Positions 10,760-18,513 of a DNA stretch of 60,782 nucleotides are shown piece by piece; positions within the stretch are counted from its first letter, which is position 1, and each line of letters begins with the position of its first letter. The position numbers were made by a program, and so were the translations under genes. Under the pieces are notes generated by a model. That model had not been told where the DNA came from. It did not search any database and saw only the letters and a list, made by a program, of their open reading frames with translations. Source of the DNA: Bifidobacterium vansinderenii (GTDB taxonomy: Bacteria; Actinomycetota; Actinomycetes; Actinomycetales; Bifidobacteriaceae); the NCBI RefSeq assembly GCF_002234915.1, contig NZ_NEWD01000019.1:1-60782 (forward strand), in the 5' to 3' direction.

Positions 10760-11701
10760 ATGCCTGGCTTGCTGAGTGCCATGGAGGGTTTCTGCGTCAT
10801 CGGCATCGTGATCGCCGTGGGTTATGCGGCCGCACGCATGCGTATCGGCGGACCGCAGGCGCAGATGGTGTTGAACCGTTTCAGCTTTTTCGTGTCCAGT
10901 CCGTGTCTGATGTTCGCGATCCTGTCGAAGGAGCCGATTTTCGAGATCTTTCATTCGTCGATCATCGTCGCGTTCTTCTCGGCGGCCATCGTGGGTGTGG
11001 TCTTCATCGTGCTCAACCGTCTGTTCTTTCATCTCAAGGCGGCGGACGCCACGATCGGCGCACTGAATTCGCTGTATCTGAATTCGAACAACATCGGTCT
11101 GCCGATCGCCACGTACATTCTTGGGAATCCGGCGCTGGTGGCGCCGATTCTGGTCATGCAGCAGGCCGTGTTCACGCCGGTCGGTCTGACGGTGCTCGAC
11201 GTGACGACCAAGGGCAAGGTGTCGTTGAAGGAGATCGCCAAACAGCCGCTGCATCAGCCGCTGCTGATCGGCTCGCTGCTGGGCATAGCGTTGTCGGCCG
11301 TGCATGCGAAGACCGGCTGGTTCCTGCCGAACTATCTGTTCGACCCGATCGACATGATCGGTGATTCCGCGGTGCCGATGATCCTGATGGCGTTCGGCAT
11401 GTCGCTGCACGGCACGAAGCCGCTGCAGCAGAAGGGCGACCGTCCGGCGATCTTCACCGTGGCGATTCTGAAGAACATCGTGATGCCGATCATCGCGTTC
11501 CTGCTCGCCTATTTCGTGATGGGCTTCCGCGGCGCCACGCTGTACGCGTGCGTGGTGCTCGCCGCGCTGCCGACCGGTCAGAACGTGTACAACTATGCGG
11601 CCCGGTACAACGTGGGTCTTACGTTCGCACGCGACGGCATCCTGCTGTCCACGATGACCAGCCCGATCTTCATCGCCATCATCGCCGCGATCCTCAGTTA
11701 G
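10760..11701 (+). CDS. AEC-family (auxin efflux carrier-like) membrane transporter
   Basis: The 313-residue protein is almost entirely hydrophobic, with about ten membrane helices in two five-helix halves. The family signature is visible in LNSLYLNSNNIGLPIATYILG (first half) and ALPTGQNVYNYAARYN (second half). Members of the AEC (bile acid/auxin carrier) group export or exchange organic acids such as malate or malonate; in lactic acid bacteria relatives are annotated as malate permeases. The ATG is preceded by GAGGGGAG. It is a single gene on the plus strand between two minus-strand blocks, so the neighbours say nothing about substrate. Confidence 0.85.
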   Translation: MPGLLSAMEGFCVIGIVIAVGYAAARMRIGGPQAQMVLNRFSFFVSSPCLMFAILSKEPIFEIFHSSIIVAFFSAAIVGVVFIVLNRLFFHLKAADATIGALNSLYLNSNNIGLPIATYILGNPALVAPILVMQQAVFTPVGLTVLDVTTKGKVSLKEIAKQPLHQPLLIGSLLGIALSAVHAKTGWFLPNYLFDPIDMIGDSAVPMILMAFGMSLHGTKPLQQKGDRPAIFTVAILKNIVMPIIAFLLAYFVMGFRGATLYACVVLAALPTGQNVYNYAARYNVGLTFARDGILLSTMTSPIFIAIIAAILS

Positions 11702-11804
11702 GCTGGACGGTGTTCAGGAGACATTTCGGGGAGCGTTTTCTGATGCCGCGGCGTCTTTGGCGTTTGGCGTTCCCTCTGCTCCGAGACGTTTTTAGGGGGT
11801 TGCG

Positions 11805-11931
11805 CCCTCCCTCTGTCATGGCTGCGCCATGACATCTCCCTCCCAAGGAGGGAGAACATGGATAAAGAGCTTGTGCTCCCTCCTAGGGTGGGAGCTGTCG
11901 GCACGGCCGACTGAGGGAGGGATCAGACTTC
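11805..11931. repeat. Pair of dispersed hairpin repeat units
   Basis: Two units in opposite order: CCCTCCCTCTGTCATGG...CTCCCTCC-CAA-GGAGGGAG (11805-11856), then CTCCCTCCTAGGGTGGGAG...GTCGGC/GCCGAC...GAGGGAGGG (11874-11931). They fill the convergent gap between the AEC gene and the HAD gene, where bidirectional termination would be useful. Confidence 0.75.
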
Positions 11932-11943
11932 ACTCACCACGCA

Positions 11944-12621
11944 TTATTCGTCTAAAACCAGTTCCAGCCGGCCCGCATGCACCCGCACGTCGGCGAGCGA
12001 GCCGATGGTGAGATGGTCGCTGGCCTCCGGCACGACGGTGCGCGCGTGCGCCCTCACCGTCACCGCCCGTGTTCCCGCGGCAAGGGCCGATGCGAGACCG
12101 GTCGGCGAATCCTCGAACGCCAGGCACTCCCCCGGCAGCGCTTCCGCCAGCAAGGCTCCACGCTCGTACGGTTCGGGGTCGGGCTTGTCGCGCACGTCGT
12201 CGTCCCCGGTCACGCAGCCGACGAACGCACCTGCCGGGGCGGCCTCGACCACGCGGTCGGCCAGCGCATGCGGAGACCCGGTGACCAGCACCGAGGGTAC
12301 GCCGGCGTCCCGCAGTGCGGTCAGCAGCTCCACGGCTCCCGGCACCCATGGCACGTTATCCCCATACTTGCGCACAACGCTGTTGACAAGTTCGCGGATA
12401 ATCGCATCGTCCGGCAATGTCACGCCGGCCTCGCGCAGCACTCGCGCGCAGGTGGTCAGCGACGCGCCGGCCAGAGGGTCGGCCACGGAATCGGTCCATG
12501 TGCCGCCGTGCGCGATCACGCATTCACGCTCTGCAGCCGTCCACAGCGGGTCGGAGTCCACCAACGTGCCATCGAGATCCCATAGCACCGCCTTGGGCAG
12601 CGGCCTCACGATCACGGTCAT
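11944..12621 (-). CDS. HAD-superfamily phosphatase, beta-phosphoglucomutase-like subfamily
   Basis: The 225-residue protein has all four HAD motifs: DLDGT at 15-19 (nucleophile D15, acid D17), the VTGSPH threonine motif, DKPDPEPY (lysine) and EDSPTGLASALAAG (acidic motif). An alpha-helical cap between motifs I and II places it in the subfamily of small sugar-phosphate phosphatases and phosphoglucomutases. The start lies 3 nt after the stop of the Maf-Nudix gene, so the two are co-transcribed. A role in disposing of phosphorylated metabolites is plausible; the substrate cannot be named. Confidence 0.85.
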   Translation of the reverse strand: MTVIVRPLPKAVLWDLDGTLVDSDPLWTAAERECVIAHGGTWTDSVADPLAGASLTTCARVLREAGVTLPDDAIIRELVNSVVRKYGDNVPWVPGAVELLTALRDAGVPSVLVTGSPHALADRVVEAAPAGAFVGCVTGDDDVRDKPDPEPYERGALLAEALPGECLAFEDSPTGLASALAAGTRAVTVRAHARTVVPEASDHLTIGSLADVRVHAGRLELVLDE

Positions 12622-12624
12622 GAC

Positions 12625-13962
12625 TCACCGCTCGCATTCGGCGGCGATGCGCTTGAGACGCTCCTCGAACCGCGGCCAGTCGGATTTCATGGCGGTGAGC
12701 AGCTTGAGCGAGCCGACCTTGCTGAACGGCACCCACGCGATCTCCAAGCTTTCGTCGTCGTTCGCACGAGGCTCCACCGCATGCCCGGGCTTTTCGAACG
12801 CGAACACCGTGGTGTAGCTCCACGGGCCATGATCCTCCACATAGGAGCCGACCACGGCGATGTCCTCGGGATGAATATTCGCCTCCTCGAAGCTTTCGCG
12901 CAGCGCACCCTCGAGCGGGCTTTCGCCGTCTGCCGTGGCGCCGCCGGGAATGCCCCACGTGCCGCCCTCGGCGCTCCACAGCGCGCGATGCTGCATGAGC
13001 ACGTCGGTGATCTCGCCGGTCTCGGCGTCGCGGCGGCACAGCAGCACGCCGGAGGCGCCGTTCAATCCCCAGTGCTTGCGGCCGCACGCGCAGTCGATGA
13101 ACCCGTCGCCGGGCTGGTTCACGTTGTCTCGCGGAGCCTTGGGGTCCACGGCCTTGCCACTGCCGTAGCCGGTGCCCTGCTGCTCGTCGCGGTCGAGGTT
13201 CCACAGGTCGGTCCAGCTGATGCCCAGCTCCTCCACCAGCTGACGGGTGAGCGGCAGGCTCAGGCCGATGATGCCGCTCGGGTCGCCCTGGATGCCGTCG
13301 ATGAACGCGCCACCGAAGCCGTCGAGCGTGAACGATCCGGCCACCTCGAGCGGCTCGCCGGTGGCGATGTAGCGTTCGATATCCTCGTCGGAGTAGTTGG
13401 CGAACGTCACTTCGGCATGGCTGGCGCGGCTGATCATGGAACCGGTGGCGGCGTCGATCACGCAGTGGCCGGTCCACAGCGTACCGGTGCGGCCGCGCAT
13501 GAGCGCCAGTCGTTCGCGCGCATGCGCCACGGTGTGCGGCTTGCCGTACGGCACGCCGTCGAGCTCGAACATGGAATCGCAGCCGATGATCAGCGGGCCG
13601 ACGGCACGGTTGGCCATGCCCTCCTCGGCGTCGATCGCGTCATGGATCGGCGTGACGGACGCGATGCTGCCCACGCCGTCGGTCAGCGGACGGGAGACGT
13701 GCTCCTCGCCCACTGCGGCCACCGCGGCCGCGGAGATGGCGATGTAGTCGCGGTACACGGCCGCGGCCTTGGCGCGCGCCAACAGCGGCACACGCTCCTC
13801 CGTGGTCATGGAGTCCGGGTCGATGCCCTGCTGCGCGGCCGTGTTCACGATCACCGCCGCCTCGTCCACGTGGGACACGCGAATCGTCGGACGAATGCCC
13901 GCATGGAACAATACGTCACGTCGCGCCTTGGATTGGGACGCGAGAATCACCGGAATCGACAA
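12625..13962 (-). CDS. Maf-like nucleotide pyrophosphatase fused to a Nudix hydrolase
   Basis: Two house-cleaning domains are joined. The N-terminal half is Maf/HAM1-type, beginning VILASQSKARRDVLFHAGI with the later GCDSMFELDGVPYGKP and GDPSGIIGLSLP segments. The C-terminal half (about residues 300-445) is Nudix, with a box starting GATADGE and ending RESFEEANI; the usual Gly near the box end is Asn. Maf proteins hydrolyse modified or non-canonical nucleoside triphosphates to monophosphates, and Nudix enzymes cleave nucleoside diphosphate-linked compounds. Start: a TTG at 13962 has AGGAAAG 10 nt upstream and opens directly at the Maf fold; an ATG at 14016 lacks such a site. About 445 residues with this start. 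Confidence 0.8.
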   Translation of the reverse strand: MSIPVILASQSKARRDVLFHAGIRPTIRVSHVDEAAVIVNTAAQQGIDPDSMTTEERVPLLARAKAAAVYRDYIAISAAAVAAVGEEHVSRPLTDGVGSIASVTPIHDAIDAEEGMANRAVGPLIIGCDSMFELDGVPYGKPHTVAHARERLALMRGRTGTLWTGHCVIDAATGSMISRASHAEVTFANYSDEDIERYIATGEPLEVAGSFTLDGFGGAFIDGIQGDPSGIIGLSLPLTRQLVEELGISWTDLWNLDRDEQQGTGYGSGKAVDPKAPRDNVNQPGDGFIDCACGRKHWGLNGASGVLLCRRDAETGEITDVLMQHRALWSAEGGTWGIPGGATADGESPLEGALRESFEEANIHPEDIAVVGSYVEDHGPWSYTTVFAFEKPGHAVEPRANDDESLEIAWVPFSKVGSLKLLTAMKSDWPRFEERLKRIAAECER

Positions 13963-14065
13963 CAGACACCAACTTTCCTGAAGAATACGGGGAGCCCCGA
14001 CCGGCATGCCGATCAAGGGCTCAAAGACAAGATCGAAAGACCCGAACCGTGTGCGCGGCCGCGGT

Positions 14066-15112
14066 CTACAACTCCACCGGACCGAACTGCACGCCCCTGC
14101 GATCGATCGCCGGGTGCAGCATGCGCCAATGTCCGCCGGCCAGGAACTGATCGTGGATCAGCTCGGTGATCGCATCGGTGGCGTCGCCCTCATGCAGGGC
14201 GAGCACGCAGGGGCCTGCACCGGAGATCGTCGAAGCGTAGCCGTGCGCGCGCAGGAAGGTCATGAGCTCCCATGAGCCAGGCATGAGCGAGCTGCGGTAA
14301 TGCTGGTGGAGCGTGTCGCCGGTGGCGCTGAACAGCAGCGAGTTCGTGTCACGACCGGAGGCGCCGCTCATGGCCGCGGGCAGCAGGGCCACACGCGACA
14401 CGTTGAATAGGGCGTCGGCGCGCGGCACCTCATACGGCAGGGCCTTGCGCGCCTCCTCGGTGGACAGCTTGAAGTCCGGCACGAACACCCATGCGTTGAT
14501 GTTCTCCCCCACCGGGTAGTTCACGGTATGGTAGCCGCCCTTGAACGCTTCGGCGGAATCGGGGAAGATCGCGCGGTCGGCCTCCACGGGCACCACGTTC
14601 GACGGCTTGGCGTTCGGGGCGTCCACCAGCGGCACCTCGGTCTTGGGCTCGAAGTCCCAGGACACGGTCATGCCGCCGTACACGGCCGGCGCCACGTTGT
14701 CGGGATGGCCTTCGATGTGCGCAGCAAGGTCGAAGATGAAGTCGCGCTCCTCGTCGCCGTAGCCGGCGAACGCCACGGCCGCGGACACGCCCGCCACGAT
14801 CGCCTCGGCGGACGAGCCCATGCCACGCTCCTGCGGGATGCGGTTGTTCGCCACGAGTTTCACGCCGGCCTGCGGTAGGCCGAGCTCGTCGAGCGTGCGA
14901 CGGAACGTGCGCATCACCAGATGCGATTCGTCGCGCGGCAGCGTGTTCTCCCCCTCGCCGTGGATCTCGATCGACGATTCCAAGGACGGCGACAGCGTGA
15001 ACGTCAGCTCGTCACGCACGTCCAACGCCAGACCCACGGCATCGAAACCGGGGCCTAGATTGGCACTGGTGGCGGGGACCGTTACGCGCACGGCATCGGC
15101 GGCGAACTTCAT
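14066..15112 (-). CDS. thrB: Homoserine kinase
   Basis: This GHMP-family kinase phosphorylates L-homoserine for threonine synthesis. The 348-residue protein begins VRVTVPATSANLGPGFDAVGLALD, the substrate-binding signature, and has the ATP-binding glycine/serine loop PQERGMGSSAEAIVAG. The GAGPCVLAL motif marks the C-terminal domain. It starts 42 bp after hom, so hom-thrB form an operon, with the Maf-Nudix and HAD genes possibly reading on. The ATG is preceded by AAGGAGC. Confidence 0.95.
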   Translation of the reverse strand: MKFAADAVRVTVPATSANLGPGFDAVGLALDVRDELTFTLSPSLESSIEIHGEGENTLPRDESHLVMRTFRRTLDELGLPQAGVKLVANNRIPQERGMGSSAEAIVAGVSAAVAFAGYGDEERDFIFDLAAHIEGHPDNVAPAVYGGMTVSWDFEPKTEVPLVDAPNAKPSNVVPVEADRAIFPDSAEAFKGGYHTVNYPVGENINAWVFVPDFKLSTEEARKALPYEVPRADALFNVSRVALLPAAMSGASGRDTNSLLFSATGDTLHQHYRSSLMPGSWELMTFLRAHGYASTISGAGPCVLALHEGDATDAITELIHDQFLAGGHWRMLHPAIDRRGVQFGPVEL

Positions 15113-15154
15113 AATGCTCCTTACAGACCTTGTTGGATCTTGCTATACGATCGG

Positions 15155-16477
15155 TCAGTCCATCACGCGAAGGATGGTGGCCTCGCCGGAGACGAAGTCG
15201 AGTTCGGTCACGGCGTCCACGGCCTCGCGCAGCGTCACCTCGTCGCACAGGTGGGTGACCAGACGCAGCTGCTGCAGCTCGCCGCTGTATCCCGGCTCGT
15301 GCAGGGTGGGCTTGAGATCCTGGTTCACGCCGTTGATCGACAGGCCGCGCTTGGCGAACTCCTCGGCGATGGCGGCCAGCGTGCCCGGCTTGTCGTGGAT
15401 CACGAAGCGCACGGCGAACGCGGAACGGGAGGCGTTGAGCGGGGCCTTGGGCAGGTTGGCGTACATGGGGATGACCGGGCCGGTGCAGCCGTGGGTGATG
15501 TGGCGGGCCTCGGTGACCACGTCGCCCACCACGGCGGAAGCGGTGGGGTCGCCGCCGGCGCCACGACCGTAGAACATGAGATCGTCGGCGGCCTCGGCCT
15601 TGACGAACACGGCGTTGAAGCTGCCACGCACGCTGGCCAGCGGATGCTCGTTCGGGATCAGCGCCGGGTAGACGCGGGCGGAGATGCCGGCCTCGGTGTT
15701 CTCGCACACGGCCAGCAGCTTGATGACCTTGTTCTCGGCGGTGGCCGCGGCGATGTCGTCGGCGGTGATCTTGGTGATGCCCTCCACGTTCACGTCGTCG
15801 ATGCGCACGTCGGTGTGGAAAGCGAGGGAGGCCATGATGGCGGCCTTGTTGGCGGCGTCCTCGCCCTCGACGTCGCCGGTCGGGTCGGCCTCCGCGTAGC
15901 CCTTGGCCTGAGCGTCCTTGAGCGCCACGTCGAAGTCGAGACCCTTGGTGGTCATCTCGTCGAGAATGTAGTTGGTGGTGCCGTTGACGATGCCCATGAT
16001 GCTGGTGATCTTGTCGCCGACCATGGATTCGCGCAGCGGGCGGACGATCGGGATGGCGCCGGCCACGGCGGCCTCGAAGTAGAAGTCCACGCCCTTGGCC
16101 TCGGCCGCGGCGTAGATCTCCGGGCCGTACTTGGCGATGAGAGCCTTGTTGGCGGTGACCACGGAGGCACCGGATTCGATGGCCTTCATCACGAAGGTGT
16201 GCGCGGCGGTCGTGCCGCCGATGAGTTCGATAACGATGTCGGCCTTGGTGCACAGGTCGGCGGTGTCGGTGGTGAGCAGGGACTTGTCGATCCACGGCAC
16301 GTTCACCTCGTCCGGGTCGAGGCAGGCGACGCCCACGAGCTCGAGCGGGCGGCCGATGCGCTGGGCGAGCTCTTCGTTCTGTTCGACGATCAGACGGGCG
16401 GTGGCCGAACCGACCGTGCCGGCGCCCAGCAGCGCCACGCGAATCGGGTTTGCAGTGCTTTCCGCAGTGTGTGCCAT
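15155..16477 (-). CDS. hom: Homoserine dehydrogenase with C-terminal ACT domain
   Basis: Reduces L-aspartate 4-semialdehyde to homoserine, the branch point for threonine and methionine. The 440-residue protein opens with the Rossmann motif VALLGAGTVGSATARL, has the catalytic segment with KYGPEIYAAAEAKGVDFYFEAAVAGAIPIVRPLRES, and the signature GIVNGTTNYILDEM. A C-terminal ACT domain (FVIHDKPGTLAAIAEEFAKRGLSINGVNQ) is the usual site of threonine feedback inhibition. The ATG at 16477 with AAGGAC upstream is preferred to a start 7 codons earlier. thrB follows; a hairpin separates it from lysA. Confidence 0.96.
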   Translation of the reverse strand: MAHTAESTANPIRVALLGAGTVGSATARLIVEQNEELAQRIGRPLELVGVACLDPDEVNVPWIDKSLLTTDTADLCTKADIVIELIGGTTAAHTFVMKAIESGASVVTANKALIAKYGPEIYAAAEAKGVDFYFEAAVAGAIPIVRPLRESMVGDKITSIMGIVNGTTNYILDEMTTKGLDFDVALKDAQAKGYAEADPTGDVEGEDAANKAAIMASLAFHTDVRIDDVNVEGITKITADDIAAATAENKVIKLLAVCENTEAGISARVYPALIPNEHPLASVRGSFNAVFVKAEAADDLMFYGRGAGGDPTASAVVGDVVTEARHITHGCTGPVIPMYANLPKAPLNASRSAFAVRFVIHDKPGTLAAIAEEFAKRGLSINGVNQDLKPTLHEPGYSGELQQLRLVTHLCDEVTLREAVDAVTELDFVSGEATILRVMD

Positions 16478-16561
16478 TTGTATTGTCCTTCCCAACACGG
16501 GCGTTGACCGCCGCTTGCAACAGATACAACCTACATAATCCTAAAGGTGCAAAGCGACAGA

Positions 16562-16587
16562 CGCCCTCCCTTGGATGAGGGAGGGCG
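16562..16587 (-). terminator. Hairpin between lysA and hom
   Basis: CGCCCTCCCT (16562-16571) pairs perfectly with AGGGAGGGCG (16578-16587) over a 6-nt loop. It sits just beyond the lysA stop and before hom. No T tract, so read-through into hom is possible. Confidence 0.6.
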
Positions 16588-16618
16588 CGGCGAAAGTCAG
16601 TCCTGAGTCAGTCCCAGG

Positions 16619-18238
16619 TCAGTCCTGATCGAGCTCCAGCAGGTCGTCGACGGTCTGGCGGCGGATCATCACGCTTGCGCCGGACTCGCCCACGCCCACC
16701 ACGGCGGGGATGAGCGCCTGGTTGTAGTTGCTGGCCATCGTACGGCCGTACGCGCCGGTCACCGGCACGGCGAGGATGTCGCCGCGATGCGTGTCGGCGG
16801 GGAGCCTCACCTCGTGCACCACGATGTCGCCGGACTCGCAGTGCATACCCACCACGCGTGCCAGCATGGTCTCGGCGGAACCCGTACGGTTGGCCAGACG
16901 GGCCGTGTAGTCGGCGCCGTACAGGGCCGGACGGATGTTGTCGCTCATGCCACCGTCCACGGACACGTACACGCGTTCGTGGATCGGATTGCCGGCGGAA
17001 TCCTTGGCATCGGCGAGCCTCACGGGCTTCACGGTGCCCACGCGGTACAGGGTCACGCCGGCCGGGGCCACGATCCAACGGCCGGGCTCGAAGCTGATCG
17101 ACGGGGCAGGCATGCCGAGCGCACGGTTGACGGCCACGACGGCGTCGGCCAGACGCTTGAGCTCCACGCGCACGTCCATGGAATCCTCGCCGTCGGTGTA
17201 GGCCACGGAGTAGCCGCCGCCGAGATCGACCTCGGGCAGCGTGTACGCGTCAGTGGCGTAGAAGGTCTTGCGCAGCAGCATCATGCGCTTGGCGGCCTGG
17301 ATGAACGCGTCGGCGTCGTGGATGTTGGAGCCGATGTGCGAGTGGATGCCCACAAGCTCCAGATCCTCGGAGTGCGCAAGGATGTCCTTGAGCACGGCGA
17401 GCGCGGGGCCGTCGGCCACGGTGGTCATGGCGGCGGCGAGCGCCTTGTCGGCGTCGGAGACCTCTTCGTGGCTCAGATCGTACGGGTATTTGACGTCGTA
17501 GCGCAGTTCGCGTTCCGGCTTGCCGGTCTTGTCGGCGGCGTTCGCGGCGTTGGACAGGCGGGCGTTCGTAGCCGCCGGGGTCACGTCGCCCAGATCGTCG
17601 AGCACGCCGAGCGCCGACGTGTCCGCCCCGGCGGGCAGCAGCGGCACGCCGAATTTCTGGTCCTCGTGCGCGGTGGAGATGTATTCGTGGCCGCCGGCGT
17701 GGATGCCGGACGTGACGCGCAGCATCACCTTGGCGCGCTTGCCGAGGCGATGCGCGATCTCGGCGATGCGCGCAGGCTCGTCGGCCGAGTCGATAACGAT
17801 CTTGGCGAAGCCGTTCTCCACGGCCAGTTCGATTTCGGCGTTGGACTTGTTGTTGCCGTGCAGTACGAGGCGACGGCCGGGGGCGCCGGCGGCGAGCGCG
17901 ATGCGCATCTCGCCCATGGTGCAGGTGTCGACGAGCATGCCGGCGTCGATGACTTCGCGCACCACTCGCTTGGAGAGGAACGCCTTGCCGGCGAAGCTCA
18001 CGTGCGTGGTGGAGTTGTTGAACGCGTCGGCGGCGGCGCGCACGAAGTAGCGGGCGCGGGCGGCGACTTCGTCGGTGTCGATGAGGTAGAGCGGCGAGCC
18101 GAATTCGCTGAGCAGGGATTCGGCGGTGCGTCCGTGGAATTCGATGGCCCCGTCATCGTTGATCGTGGTGGCCGTCGGCCAGATCGGCGTGATGCCCTTG
18201 CCGAGTTCGTAGTCCTGTTCCGCGGTCTTCTCGCTCAT
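16619..18238 (-). CDS. lysA: Diaminopimelate decarboxylase
   Basis: Decarboxylates meso-diaminopimelate to L-lysine, the last lysine step. The 539-residue protein is longer than the usual 420 or so. The PLP-binding lysine is in VSFAGKAFLSK, the glycine loop is GGGYSVAY, and the C-terminal domain has EPGRWIVAPAG and the CESGD motif that contributes the active-site cysteine. An insertion of about 60 residues follows the EDQKFGV segment, as in some actinobacterial enzymes. The ATG at 18238 (MSEKTAEQDY) is preferred over an upstream start; GGAG lies before it. argS lies upstream and hom downstream, an order common in actinobacteria. Confidence 0.94.
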   Translation of the reverse strand: MSEKTAEQDYELGKGITPIWPTATTINDDGAIEFHGRTAESLLSEFGSPLYLIDTDEVAARARYFVRAAADAFNNSTTHVSFAGKAFLSKRVVREVIDAGMLVDTCTMGEMRIALAAGAPGRRLVLHGNNKSNAEIELAVENGFAKIVIDSADEPARIAEIAHRLGKRAKVMLRVTSGIHAGGHEYISTAHEDQKFGVPLLPAGADTSALGVLDDLGDVTPAATNARLSNAANAADKTGKPERELRYDVKYPYDLSHEEVSDADKALAAAMTTVADGPALAVLKDILAHSEDLELVGIHSHIGSNIHDADAFIQAAKRMMLLRKTFYATDAYTLPEVDLGGGYSVAYTDGEDSMDVRVELKRLADAVVAVNRALGMPAPSISFEPGRWIVAPAGVTLYRVGTVKPVRLADAKDSAGNPIHERVYVSVDGGMSDNIRPALYGADYTARLANRTGSAETMLARVVGMHCESGDIVVHEVRLPADTHRGDILAVPVTGAYGRTMASNYNQALIPAVVGVGESGASVMIRRQTVDDLLELDQD

Positions 18239-18347
18239 CGTCGCTCCATTCGTAAACGCGTGAATGCACAATACCGTTCACATTGTGCCAGAAGTCGCGA
18301 AACTCGTACGCCCATCGTCCATGATCGGAGAGCGTACATATGCTCTG

Positions 18348-18472
18348 GCTCCCCTCTCTGAGGGGAGCTGTCGGCGCAGCCGACTGAGGGGAGAATCCGG
18401 CCATGCAGCTTTTCGGCACGGCTCCCCTCAGTCCGCCATACGGCGGACAGCTCCCCTCAGAGAGGGGAGCCG
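18348..18472. repeat. Two opposed dispersed hairpin repeat units between argS and lysA
   Basis: CTCCCCTCTCTGAGGGGAG...GTCGGC/GCCGAC...GAGGGGAG (18348-18394), then the inverse order with CCGCC/GGCGG and CTCCCCTCAGAGAGGGGAG (18420-18472). Together they can form one large cruciform. Confidence 0.75.
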
Positions 18473-18513
18473 GAATATGAGCGCCCTTCAAAATTGAGCG
18501 ACGCCGAATGGCG

